NCBI GenBank assembly: GCA_002279795.1
Contig: NCCT01000014.1
Span: forward strand, 1-37,988
DNA from: Hydrogenophilales bacterium 12-61-10
GTDB lineage: Bacteria; Pseudomonadota; Gammaproteobacteria; Burkholderiales; Thiobacillaceae
Direction of reading: 5' to 3'
Length of the DNA: 37,988 nt
A model generated the notes under the pieces. It did no database searches and was not told the origin of the DNA. It was given only the letters and a program-made list of their open reading frames with translations. Positions 8,822 to 18,000 of the stretch are shown one piece after another. Within the stretch, counting starts at the first letter, position 1. Every line of letters begins with the position of its first letter. A program made the position numbers and the translations under genes.

Positions 8822-10018
8822 TCAGCCCGGTTTGCCGTCCACCCTGGGGCGCAGCAGCATGGCTGCGTAGAACGCCACAAACAGGCCGAAGGCCAGCATC
8901 CACAGCAAGCCGGCGACCACGGTGCCGGCCAGATAATCGGCCGAGACCAGCAGCGGCAGCGCGATGCGGCTCAACGCGGCGCAGTTGACCGCCATGAAGG
9001 CCAGCGTCATCAGCGGCGCGGGTTCCAGCATGCGGCCAGTGTGGCCGAGCGAAACCCGCGCCATCATGCCCAAGGTCAACGCGCCGATGGCGCCCGCCGT
9101 GAAGGCATGCAGCGCGCTGCTGGCCGACACGTTCAGGCCGATCGCAGTCAGCGCCATCAGGGCGAAGCCGAGCACGATCCAGGCATAGCCCAGGTGCAAG
9201 ATCCACAACAAGGGCACCGACCACAGCTTGCCGGTGTACCAGCCGGCCAGCCGCACCCCATGCATGACCGCAGCGACAGCGGCAAACAGCGCAGTGACCG
9301 GAGAAACTGGCGCCACCAGTGCCGCGCCCAGTGCGCCGAGGGTGGCGACTGGCAGCAGGCGTTCGAGTAGCGGCCAGCGGCTGGCGCGGCTGCCGAGCTT
9401 GTTGTCGGTAAAGCTGGGAATCACCCGTCCGCCCATCACCATCATCATCGCTACCACCGCATAGACCGCAAGGTGCAACCCGGTTCGCGCCGTGCCGCTG
9501 GTCCAGCCCAGCGCATCGGCATGCACCAGCGCATTGGCGCAGGCGAGCGCCAGCAGCATGAGGGGAAACGGATAGTTGTGAAACTGTTTGGCCTTGAGGA
9601 TGGGCACGGCCAGCACCGCCGCCAGAACCGGCAGGAAAGCCAGATCGAGCAGCGCCACCAGCCCGACCGGCAGACCCGGAATCAGGAAGCCCAGCCGTCC
9701 CGCCAGCCACAGCAGGAACAGCGCTGCCAGCGGCGTGCCGGAAGGCATGCGCAGGCCGGTCCAGTTTTGCGTGGCGGTGAGCAGGAAACCGGCGATGACC
9801 GCCACGGCGAAGCCGAACAGCATTTCATGGCCGTGCCAGATGGCAGGCGGCAGTTCGGCGGGAATCAGGCTGCCGTGCAGCACTACCATCCACAAGCCCA
9901 TCAGCAGCAACGCAAAAAGGCCGGCGGACAGGAAAAACGGGCGGAAGCCGAGCGCGAAGGGCGCCCAGCCGGTGACGGGCGGGCGGGTGTGCAAGTCTTT
10001 GATGGGCAGGACGGCCAT
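8822..10018 (-). CDS. nnrS: NnrS family membrane protein
   Basis: 398 aa, almost entirely hydrophobic, with about 12 predicted membrane helices. The N-terminal GFRPFFLSAG and the WHGHEMLFGFA segment followed by GFLLTATQNW are hallmarks of NnrS; VIPSFTDNKLG is the second conserved block. NnrS is a haem- and copper-containing inner-membrane protein linked to denitrification and protection from nitrosative stress. Its exact reaction is not settled. It is the last gene of the nar transcription unit, 33 bp after the DsrC-like gene, which fits NO stress arising downstream of nitrate respiration. No terminator is visible in the 24 bp separating it from the convergent DUF302 gene. Confidence 0.9.
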   Translation of the reverse strand: MAVLPIKDLHTRPPVTGWAPFALGFRPFFLSAGLFALLLMGLWMVVLHGSLIPAELPPAIWHGHEMLFGFAVAVIAGFLLTATQNWTGLRMPSGTPLAALFLLWLAGRLGFLIPGLPVGLVALLDLAFLPVLAAVLAVPILKAKQFHNYPFPLMLLALACANALVHADALGWTSGTARTGLHLAVYAVVAMMMVMGGRVIPSFTDNKLGSRASRWPLLERLLPVATLGALGAALVAPVSPVTALFAAVAAVMHGVRLAGWYTGKLWSVPLLWILHLGYAWIVLGFALMALTAIGLNVSASSALHAFTAGAIGALTLGMMARVSLGHTGRMLEPAPLMTLAFMAVNCAALSRIALPLLVSADYLAGTVVAGLLWMLAFGLFVAFYAAMLLRPRVDGKPG

Positions 10019-10051
10019 GGTTGTTCCGATGCGTGAGGATTCGAAGCGGGT

Positions 10052-10369
10052 TCAGCCCGTGCTCCAGGCGCGCGGCCGCCGCATGCCGGCGATCTTGCAG
10101 GCCTGTTTCACGTAGCCGTAGGGGTAGAGCAGGAACAGTTTTTTCTGTGCTTCCTTGCCGTAGCGCTCGGCCAGGTGCTTGATGACGAAGCGGGCATCGG
10201 CGATGACCTGATGCTCCTCGAAATAGTCGCGCATGAAACGGATCGTGTCCCAGTGGTCGTCGGTGAGCTGGATGTTTTCCTCTTCGGCGAGGGCGCGCGC
10301 CACGTCCTCGTTCCAGTCACCGGGTTCGATCAAATAGCCTTCGGCGTCGCGTTCGGGCAGGGTGCTCAT
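10052..10369 (-). CDS. DsrC/TusE-family protein lacking the terminal cysteine
   Basis: 105 aa, the normal DsrC/TusE length. The fold signature is clear: GYLIEPGDWNEDVA, a central helix-turn region with HWDTIRFMRDYF, and the C-terminal arm YGYVKQACKIAGM. DsrC carries two cysteines 11 residues apart on this arm and moves sulfur as a persulfide or trisulfide; TusE keeps only the last one. Here the first is present (Cys91) but the position of the second is Trp102, and the protein ends WSTG. It therefore cannot form the DsrC disulfide or trisulfide and lacks the Cys used by TusE. It lies 52 bp downstream of the SQR-like gene in the nar operon. The role is unknown: it may be regulatory or a single-thiol carrier. 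Confidence 0.88.
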   Translation of the reverse strand: MSTLPERDAEGYLIEPGDWNEDVARALAEEENIQLTDDHWDTIRFMRDYFEEHQVIADARFVIKHLAERYGKEAQKKLFLLYPYGYVKQACKIAGMRRPRAWSTG

Positions 10370-10421
10370 CGGACTCTCCTGTGTGGTGGGGTGGCTCTAC
10401 ATTCTGACAGGCGGGCGCAGC

Positions 10422-11960
10422 TCAGGTGCCGCCGCCGTGGAACTCGACGCCGGGCTGGCGTTCCGGCAGGTCGGCCACCAGCAGTTCGCGCCGGGTGAGC
10501 GCCATCGCCTCGACCTCGGCGCCACTCAGGCAGGACTTGGCATCGGAGACTGCGGCGGCCAGCAACTCGGCAGCCAGGGCGGCGGGTTCGCGCCCCACCG
10601 ATTGGGCGAGCGCCCGCAGTTCGAGGCAGGGATCCTGCTGCAGGCGGATTTCCAGTGGCTTGCCGCTACCCGCGAGCGTCTGGGGTTGGTTTTGCCCTGT
10701 CAGCACCTGGCTCATCACGCCGGCGATATGGGAGACGACCGAAGCGATCTGGCCCACGGGCTGCTGCCGGATCTTGTTGATGAAATATTTCTCGAAATCG
10801 ATCTTGGCCTGGTGCACCCAGCGCCCCTGGCGCATCCAGTTGATGTCGCGCAGCGGCACCTGCGGCTCGGACAGATAGGCCGCGCCGTCGCGGCCCATGT
10901 CGTTGAGCCATTTGGCGCGCTGCGGCACGTGGCTCGTCAGCGGCGCATCGTGGATCAGCGCGAGTATGTTCTGCACCACGATCGCGCCCGCCTTCGAGAT
11001 CGAATACACCGAGTCGGGCGCGCCCACTGGCACCGGCGTCTTGTCCACGGGCGGTTGCGCCACGCAGGCGCCGAGCGCAAACACGTTAGGGTAGTCGGGA
11101 TTGCGCAGGTATTCGTCGACCACGACCAGCCCGCGCGCGTCGACCAAACCGCTTGCGCTGCGCACAGCGGGCACGCCGCCGAACGCTGGCCAGAACATCG
11201 AATAGGCGAAGGGCAGGGTGTGGGTTTGCTTGTCGTTGCCGGCGGCATCGAGCTCCGTGATATGGAGCGTGTCCTTGTCGATGCGGGTCGTGCGCGCATT
11301 GCAGATGGCGCTGATTTTGGTGTCGACCAGCGCGGCGGTCACTGCGCCGCGGCTGGCGCCTTCGCCGCCGAGTCCGAGGTGGCCGGGCCAAGGCTCGGGC
11401 GTCACCAGGGTGATGCTCACCCGCTCGCGGATGTTACGCCGCTTGAGGTCGGCGTCGATCAGAAACGCATACTCGTAAAGCGGCCCCAGCACGCTGGCGC
11501 CCGGCGCCGCGCCGATCACGACGGGACCGGGGCGGCGCACGAATTCGCGGTAGGCCGCGAGCGCCTGCTCGGCCTGATCGATATGAATGACAGACTGGGT
11601 ATGCTCGGCGAGGCCGGGAATCGCGTCGGACTGGCCGACCACGCCGGTGGCAATCAGCAGGATGTCGTAGAACAGCACGTCGCCGTTATCCAGATCGACC
11701 TGGATGCCGTCGGGCTGGATGCTTGTGACCGCGCTGTGGATGAAGCGGATGCCGCGCGTTTCGAGATAGGGGCCGATCGGGAACGCGATGTCGGATCGTT
11801 CGCGCCAGCCCATCGCGATCCAGGGGTTCGACGGCACGAAGTGAAAATACGGTTTGTTCGACACCACCGTCACTTCGTCGTGCGGGCCCAGTTTGGCTTT
11901 CAGTGCGTAGGCCGCAGACACGCCTGCAATGCCGGCGCCCAGGATGACAACATGCGTCAT
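10422..11960 (-). CDS. Sulfide:quinone-reductase-like FAD-dependent oxidoreductase with C-terminal extension
   Basis: 512 aa from the ATG at 11960, which follows GGAGACTGAA; the frame is open further upstream but does not look coding. Seen: N-terminal FAD dinucleotide fold VVILGAGIAGVSAA, the SQR-like FVPSNPWIAMGWR, a second nucleotide-binding segment VVIGAAPGASVLGPLYEYAF, PAFGGVPAV, FALGACVAQPP, and the membrane-surface segment WVHQAKIDFEKYF near residue 381. In catalytic SQRs the second segment reads GASCFGPAYE and its Cys is redox-active; here it is Val157. Residues about 405-512 are an extra helical tail not found in ordinary SQR (about 430 aa). It lies 26 bp after narI. It could pass electrons from a sulfur or other donor to quinone, but the sequence argues against a normal sulfide active site. 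Confidence 0.82.
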   Translation of the reverse strand: MTHVVILGAGIAGVSAAYALKAKLGPHDEVTVVSNKPYFHFVPSNPWIAMGWRERSDIAFPIGPYLETRGIRFIHSAVTSIQPDGIQVDLDNGDVLFYDILLIATGVVGQSDAIPGLAEHTQSVIHIDQAEQALAAYREFVRRPGPVVIGAAPGASVLGPLYEYAFLIDADLKRRNIRERVSITLVTPEPWPGHLGLGGEGASRGAVTAALVDTKISAICNARTTRIDKDTLHITELDAAGNDKQTHTLPFAYSMFWPAFGGVPAVRSASGLVDARGLVVVDEYLRNPDYPNVFALGACVAQPPVDKTPVPVGAPDSVYSISKAGAIVVQNILALIHDAPLTSHVPQRAKWLNDMGRDGAAYLSEPQVPLRDINWMRQGRWVHQAKIDFEKYFINKIRQQPVGQIASVVSHIAGVMSQVLTGQNQPQTLAGSGKPLEIRLQQDPCLELRALAQSVGREPAALAAELLAAAVSDAKSCLSGAEVEAMALTRRELLVADLPERQPGVEFHGGGT

Positions 11961-11986
11961 TTCAGTCTCCTTGATTGATTTTGAAG

Positions 11987-12670
11987 TCAGCCGCGCGGAC
12001 GCACCAGCTGCCAGGTGCGCACCAGATAGGTCGTGGCGGCAAAACCGCTCCACACATGTACCAGCCGGGTGAACGGGAAGACGAGAAAGATCGTCATGCC
12101 GAGGAACAGATGGGTCTTGTAGATCCAGCCCGCGCCTTCGAGCAGTTCAACCGCGCCGCCACGGAAGGTGACGATGCGCTGCCCCCATTCGGCAAGACGG
12201 ATCATCATGCTGCCGTCCAGATGCTGCGCCGACAACGGGATGGTGGCCAGACCCAGCACCAGCTGCAGCCACAGCAGCAGCAAAATCATGATGTCGCTGG
12301 GCTTCGAGGTGGCGCGGATGCGCGGCTCGGTCAATCGGCGATGCAGCAGCAGGGTCAGTCCGATGAAGGCCAGCACGCCCGCCGTGCCGCCCGACACCAT
12401 GGCCAGAATCTGTTTGGCGCCGGCGCTCATGAAGGGCTCATAGATGAAGTGCGGCGTAAGCATGCCGACGAAGTGGCCAAAGAACAGGAACAGCACGCCG
12501 ATGTGGAACAGGTTGCTGCCCAATCGCAGCTGGCCACGTCGCAACAGCTGCGACGAGTCGCTCTTCCATGTGTACTGCTCACGGTCGAAGCGAATCAGGC
12601 TGCCGAGAAAAAAGACGGACAGGGCGATGTACGGATAAATACCGAACAGGAAATGTTGCGAGTAGGACAT
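11987..12670 (-). CDS. narI: Respiratory nitrate reductase gamma subunit (cytochrome b)
   Basis: 227 aa, 5 predicted membrane helices. It oxidises quinol at the membrane and passes electrons through two haems b to NarH. Ligand pattern seen: His56 and His66 in FHIGVLFLFFGH, and two further His 18 residues apart in THLFLGM and RLVHVWSG. All four match the spacing of the E. coli haem ligands. The start has GAGGAGCC just upstream. It is preceded by narJ (24 bp) and followed by the SQR-like gene. Confidence 0.97.
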   Translation of the reverse strand: MSYSQHFLFGIYPYIALSVFFLGSLIRFDREQYTWKSDSSQLLRRGQLRLGSNLFHIGVLFLFFGHFVGMLTPHFIYEPFMSAGAKQILAMVSGGTAGVLAFIGLTLLLHRRLTEPRIRATSKPSDIMILLLLWLQLVLGLATIPLSAQHLDGSMMIRLAEWGQRIVTFRGGAVELLEGAGWIYKTHLFLGMTIFLVFPFTRLVHVWSGFAATTYLVRTWQLVRPRG

Positions 12671-12694
12671 GATTGGCTCCTCCAGAAAAGTGCG

Positions 12695-13351
12695 TCAGGC
12701 AGCCGCCTGACGGTGCGATTTCGGCATCTGCACCACCGATACCTGCGGGCCGGGGTTCATCAAGGGTTCGACGCCGTCCACCGACGGCCCGAACAGTTCC
12801 ATCGCCTCGTCCATGTCGCGTACCGGCGGCTCGGCCAGTTCCTGCGCGGACACTGGCGACAAGACTTCCAGCAACTGGAACGCGGTGGCGTAGGGGCTGC
12901 CGTTGGCGTCGAGCTTGCGGCCGATGGTGGCAAGTACGTGCACGGCATCGCCCAATAGTTCGAGCGCTTCGCCGGTCGGCAGCAGCGATAGGAATTCGAG
13001 GAACAGCGGCACGTAGTCCGGCAGTTCCGAGGCGCTGGCATCGAAGTCGTGCTTCCAGTATTCGTTCAGCAGGTCGATCATCGCCGAGCCGCGGTCGCGC
13101 GATTCGCCGTGAATGTGTTCGAACAGATGCAGCGAATGTGAGGGATTGCGGTCGAAGGTGGCGACGTGGTTTTCCTGCAGGGCAATGAGGCTGGCTTCAC
13201 GCAGCTGCGCGAACAGCGGCGCCAGTTTGGTGTGCGCATCGCCGTTGAAATCGGCCTCTGACGCCAATGCCTCTTCCAGCTCAGGCAAGGCCGACAGCCA
13301 GTCGGATTCCGGGTAGCACAGCAGCAGTGAAATGACTTTGAAGGTTTTCAT
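12695..13351 (-). CDS. narJ: Nitrate reductase assembly chaperone NarJ
   Basis: 218 aa from the ATG at 13351, preceded by AGGAG 7 bp upstream; the frame stays open well into narH but those residues are out-of-frame translation. An all-helical TorD-like chaperone needed for cofactor insertion into NarG. Seen: N-terminal LLLCYPES and the family core NPSHSLHLFEHIHGESRDRG. The final 25 residues form a Pro/Gln-rich tail. It begins 11 bp after the narH stop, so translation is probably coupled. Confidence 0.95.
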   Translation of the reverse strand: MKTFKVISLLLCYPESDWLSALPELEEALASEADFNGDAHTKLAPLFAQLREASLIALQENHVATFDRNPSHSLHLFEHIHGESRDRGSAMIDLLNEYWKHDFDASASELPDYVPLFLEFLSLLPTGEALELLGDAVHVLATIGRKLDANGSPYATAFQLLEVLSPVSAQELAEPPVRDMDEAMELFGPSVDGVEPLMNPGPQVSVVQMPKSHRQAAA

Positions 13352-13362
13352 GTGGTGACTCC

Positions 13363-14910
13363 TTAACCGGTTTTCTTCTTGGCGTGCAGTTGCGACAGGT
13401 CGACCGGCACCGCATTTTTGCGGTTGCCGAACAGCGTGATCTTGGGCGTCACGCCATCCGTGCAGCCGTTTCCGAAGGTGAAGCCGCAGCTCGACTTTTC
13501 CTCGAAGGTGTTGAGCGCTTCTTCGCGATGCCCGGAAGGAATGACGAAACGGTCCTCGTAGTTGGCGATCGCGAGATAGCGGTACATCTCGTCGGCCTGC
13601 GCCGAGGTCAATCCCACCTGGTCGAGCGCGGCGGTATTGGGGATGCCCTCCACCGACTTGCCGCGCATGTAGGCGCGCATCGCCAGCAGGCGGTCGAGCG
13701 CGGTGATCACCGGCTGCTCTTTGCCACCGGTCAACAGGTTGGCCAGATAGGTGATCGGGATGCGCAGCGACTTGGTGTCCGGAATGATGCCGTTCATGCC
13801 CATCTGGCCGGATTCGGCAGCGGACTGGATCGGGGAGAGTGGCGGCACGTACCACACCATCGGCAGCGTGCGGTATTCCGGGTGCAGCGGGAAGGCGATC
13901 TTCCAGTCGATCGCCATCTTGTAGACCGGCGATTTCACCGCCGATTCGAGCCAGGCTTCGGGGATGCCTTCGGCGCGTGCGGCAGCGATCACCACCGGGT
14001 CGTTGGGATCGAGGAAGATCTTCAGCTGCGCTTCGTAGAGTTCCTTTTCGTCGGTCACGCTGGCGGCTTCTTCGATGCGGTCGGCGTCATACAAAATCAC
14101 GCCGAGGTAGCGGATGCGGCCGACGCAGGATTCCGAGCACACGGTCGGCTGGCCTGCTTCGATGCGCGGATAGCAGAAAATGCACTTTTCAGCTTTGCCT
14201 GATTTCCAGTTGAAATAGATCTTCTTGTAAGGACAGCCGGAGATGCACATGCGCCAGCCGCGGCACTTGTCCTGGTCGACCAGCACGATGCCGTCTTCCT
14301 CGCGCTTGTAGATCGATCCGGAAGGGCAGGAGGCGACGCAGGTCGGATTGAGGCAGTGCTCGCACAGGCGCGGCAGATACATCAGGAAGGTGTTCTCGAA
14401 CGTCGAGTGCATTTCCTTCTGCACGTTGTCGAAGTTCTTGTCGCGACTGCGCGAGGCAAACTCGCCGCCGAGGTCGTCTTCCCAGTTGGGGCCCCAGTTG
14501 ATCTTGTCCATTTTCTTGCCGGTGATGGCGGAAATCGGGCGCGCGGTCGGCGGCGTTTCCGACAGCGGCGCTTTCTGCAGATGCTGGTAGTCGTAGGTAA
14601 ATGGCTCGTAGTAGTCGTCGATTTCCGGCATGTTGGGGTTGCTGAAAATGTTGGCGAGGATTTTCAGCTTGCTGCCTTGGCGCGGTTCGATTTTGCCGTC
14701 GCCCTTGAGCTTCCAGCCGCCGTTCCAGATGTCCTGGTTTTCCCACTGCTTGGGATAGCCGATGCCGGGCTTCGATTCGACGTTGTTGAACCACGCGTAT
14801 TCCATGCCTTCGCGCGAGGTCCACACGTTCTTGCAGGTGATCGAACAGGTATGACAGCCGATGCACTTGTCGAGGTTCAGCACCATCGCAATTTGAGCAC
14901 GTACTTTCAT
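13363..14910 (-). CDS. narH: Respiratory nitrate reductase beta subunit (iron-sulfur)
   Basis: 515 aa, full length. It carries electrons from NarI haem to NarG. Four cluster motifs are visible: CIGCHTCSITC (Cys16/19/22/26), CEHCLNPTCVASC, CRGWRMCISGC, and CIFCYPR with CSESC. The Trp in the third group replaces a Cys and gives the [3Fe-4S] cluster typical of NarH. A strong Shine-Dalgarno (AAGGAG) lies before the ATG. The 117 bp between narG and narH is unusually long for this operon and holds two hairpins, listed separately. Confidence 0.97.
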   Translation of the reverse strand: MKVRAQIAMVLNLDKCIGCHTCSITCKNVWTSREGMEYAWFNNVESKPGIGYPKQWENQDIWNGGWKLKGDGKIEPRQGSKLKILANIFSNPNMPEIDDYYEPFTYDYQHLQKAPLSETPPTARPISAITGKKMDKINWGPNWEDDLGGEFASRSRDKNFDNVQKEMHSTFENTFLMYLPRLCEHCLNPTCVASCPSGSIYKREEDGIVLVDQDKCRGWRMCISGCPYKKIYFNWKSGKAEKCIFCYPRIEAGQPTVCSESCVGRIRYLGVILYDADRIEEAASVTDEKELYEAQLKIFLDPNDPVVIAAARAEGIPEAWLESAVKSPVYKMAIDWKIAFPLHPEYRTLPMVWYVPPLSPIQSAAESGQMGMNGIIPDTKSLRIPITYLANLLTGGKEQPVITALDRLLAMRAYMRGKSVEGIPNTAALDQVGLTSAQADEMYRYLAIANYEDRFVIPSGHREEALNTFEEKSSCGFTFGNGCTDGVTPKITLFGNRKNAVPVDLSQLHAKKKTG

Positions 14911-14927
14911 GTTGTAACTCCTTGCCT

Positions 14928-14950
14928 GCCAGAAGCCGATGGCTCCTGGC
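14928..14950 (-). repeat. 10-bp hairpin just upstream of the narH ribosome-binding site
   Basis: On the minus strand GCCAGGAGCC-ATC-GGCTTCTGGC folds into a 10-bp stem with one G-U pair and a 3-nt loop. It lies between the terminator-like hairpin (14957-14988) and the narH Shine-Dalgarno, 17 bp from the narH start. It could protect a 5' end created by processing or take part in a terminator/antiterminator choice; both are inference. Confidence 0.6.
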
Positions 14951-14956
14951 TGTTAT

Positions 14957-14988
14957 AAAAAGCCCGCACCGGAGAGAGGTGGTGCGGG
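14957..14988 (-). terminator. Intrinsic-terminator-like hairpin between narG and narH
   Basis: Read on the minus strand: CCCGCACC, a 10-nt loop, GGTGCGGG, then CTTTTTATAA. The 8-bp GC-rich perfect stem followed at once by five T is the classic Rho-independent form. It starts about 40 bp after the narG stop, inside the operon, so it should reduce or condition transcription of narHJI and the genes beyond. Confidence 0.7.
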
Positions 14989-15027
14989 TGAAGGCAGCGG
15001 GAGACGCCGCCCTCGAAACCGTTCGTC

Positions 15028-18000
15028 TCAGCGCTCGACCAGCGGGCCTTCCATCCAGTCCACCTTTTTCATCTTGCGCACGATCACGTATTCGTCGCGG
15101 TTGGAGCCGACCGTGCCGTAGTAGTTGAAGCCGTACGAAAGCTGCGCGTAGCCGCCGATCATGTGCGTCGGCTTGGTGATGGTGCGTGTCACCGAGTTGT
15201 GGATGCCGCCGCGGAAGCCGCTCACCTCCGCGCCCGGCACGTTGATGATCTTTTCCTGCGCGTGATACATCAGGCACATGCCCTTGGGCACGCGCTGGCT
15301 GACCACGACGCGTGCCGTCAGCGTGCCGTTGACGTTGAACACCTCGACCCAGTCGTTGTCCACCAACCCCGCTTCCTTCGCCTCGATCTCGGACACCCAG
15401 ACGTGGGGGCCGCCGCGCGACAGCGTGAGCATGCGCAGGTTGTCGGTGTAGGTGCTGTGGATGCCCCACTTCTGGTGCGGGGTGATCCAGTTGAGCACCA
15501 GCTCGTGGTTGCCGTTTGGCTTTTTGCCGAGCATCGGTTCAATCGTCTTGGTGTCGACCGGCGGCTTGTAGACGCACAGGCCCTCTCCAAAATCGAGCAT
15601 CCACTGATGATCCTGGTAGAACTGTTGGCGGCCGGTAAGGGTGCGCCATGGAATCAGCTCATGGACGTTGGTGTAGCCGGCGTTGTACGACACGTGCTCC
15701 GATTCCAGCCCCGACCAGGTGGGCGAGGAAATGATCTTGCGCGGCTGCGCCACGACGTCGCGGAAGCGGATCTTGTCGTCCTCGCGCGGGATGGCCAGAT
15801 GCGTGTGGTCGCGCCCGGTGATCTTCGACAACGCTTTCCACGCTTTTACAGCCACCTGGCCGTTGGTTTCCGGTGCCAGCATGAGAATGACTTCGCAGGC
15901 GTCGATGGCCGAGTTGATGTTCGGCAATCCCTTGGCGACCCCTTCCTCAGTGACGGTGTAATTCAGTTCCGCCAGTTGCTTCACTTCGTCTTCGGTGTTC
16001 CAGGCGATGCCCTTGCCGCCGTTGCCGATCTTGGTCATCAAGGGGCCTAAAGCAGTGAACTTTTTGTAGGTGTCGCCGTAGTCGCGCGTGACTACCGTCA
16101 TGGTCGGCATGGTCTTGCCGGGGATGGCATCGACCTCGCCTTTCTTCCAGTCGCGTACCGCCATGCTCTGCCCGAGTTCGGACGGCGTGTCATGCATCAG
16201 TGGCGTCAGGACCAAGTCCTTTTGCGTACCGAGATGGACAGCGGCGATTTCGGAGAACTTCTTGGCGATGGTCTTGTAGATGTCCCAGTCGGACTTCGAT
16301 TCCCACAGCGGCTGCACCGCCTCGCTCAAGGGATGGATGAAGGGATGCATGTCCGAGGTGTTGAGGTCGTCCTTCTCGTACCAGGTGGACGACGGCAGCA
16401 CGATGTCGGAATACAGACACGTGGTGGACATGCGGAAATCCAGCGTCACCAGCAGGTCGAGCTTGCCTTCTGCCCCCTTGTCATGCCACACCACTTCCTT
16501 CGGTTTGGCTTCACCGAGCTCGCCCAGATCGGGCCCCAGCACGGCGTTCTGGGTGCCGAGCAGGTACTTGAGGAAATACTCGTGACCCTTGCCCGACGAA
16601 CCCAGCAGATTCGAGCGCCAGACGAACATGTTGCGCGGGAAATTTTTCGGGTTGTCCGGGTCTTCGCAGGCAAACTTCAGCGCGCCGCTCTTTATCTGAT
16701 CGACCGCGTACTTGATGGGGTCGATGCCGGCGGCGTCCGCCGCCTTGGTGATTTCCAGCGGATTGGCGTCGAGTTGCGGCGCCGACGGCAGCCAGCCCAT
16801 GCGCTCGGCGCGCACGTTGAAGTCGATCAGCCGGTAGTCGCCCAAGTCCTTGTTCGCGGTCGGCGAGAGAATCTCGGATGCCGCCAGCTTCTCGTGGCGC
16901 CACTGGCTGGTGTGGGCGTAGAAATAGGAGGTGGAGTTCATCTGGCGCGGCGGGCGATGCCAGTCGAGGCCGAACGCCAGCGGCGCCCAGCCGGTCTGCG
17001 GCCGCAGCTTTTCCTGGCCGACGTAGTGTGCCCAGCCACCACCCGACTGGCCGATGCAGCCGCACATCGTCAACAGGTTGATGATGCCGCGGTAGATCAT
17101 GTCGTTGTGGTACCAGTGGTTCAGCGCCGCACCGAGGATGACCATGGACTTGCCGTGGGTCTTGTCGGCGTTGTCGGCGAATTCGCGCGCCACCGTGATG
17201 ATGTCGGCGCGCGGCACGCCGCAGTGCTTCTCGGCCCAGGCCGGGGTGTAGGGCACGTCGTCGTCGTAGCTGGTGGGAATGTTCGGCCCGCCGAGGCCGC
17301 GGTCGACGCCGTAGTTGGCCAGCGTGAGGTCGTAGACGGTGGCGACGCGCACGTCCTGGCCGCCGACGCTGATCACCTTGACCGGCAGGTTGCGGGAAAG
17401 CAGTTCATTGTGATCGCCGCCGAAGTAGGGCAGCGCCACCTCGACCACCTCGTCGTGGCTGCCCAGCAAGGTCAGCTGCGGCTTCACGTCTTTGCCGGAA
17501 TAGCCGTCGCGCATCTCGAGGTTCCAGGCGCCTGACTGGCCCCAGCGGAAACCGATCGAGCCGTTGGGCGCGACCAGGTAGCCGGTGTTCTCGTCGATCA
17601 TCACCGTCTTCCACTCGGGGTTGTTGTCCTGCCCCATGTTGCCGCTGAGGTCGGAGGCGCGCAGATAGCGGTCGGCGATCAACGTGCCTTCGTGCTCCTT
17701 CAGCATCACCAGCATCGGCATGTCGTTGTACTGACGGCAGTAGGAATCGAAGTACTCGCTGCGGTTCTTGACGTGGAATTCGGACAGGATGACGTGGCCC
17801 ATCGCCAGCGCCAGCGCGGCGTCGGTGCCCTGCTTGGGGGCGAGCCAGATGTCGCCGAACTTGACCATTTCGCCGTAGTCGGAGGATACCGCCACCGTCT
17901 TGGTGCCCTTGTAGCGCACCTCGGTGTAGAAGTGGGCGTCCGGCGTGCGGGTCTGCGGCACGTTGGAGCCCCACACCATCAGGTAGGTCGAGTTGTACCA

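Noticed and set aside
13352-13855. Extended narJ start giving a 386-residue protein
   Set aside because: The added residues are narH DNA read out of frame; a good Shine-Dalgarno and the family N-terminus place the start at 13351.
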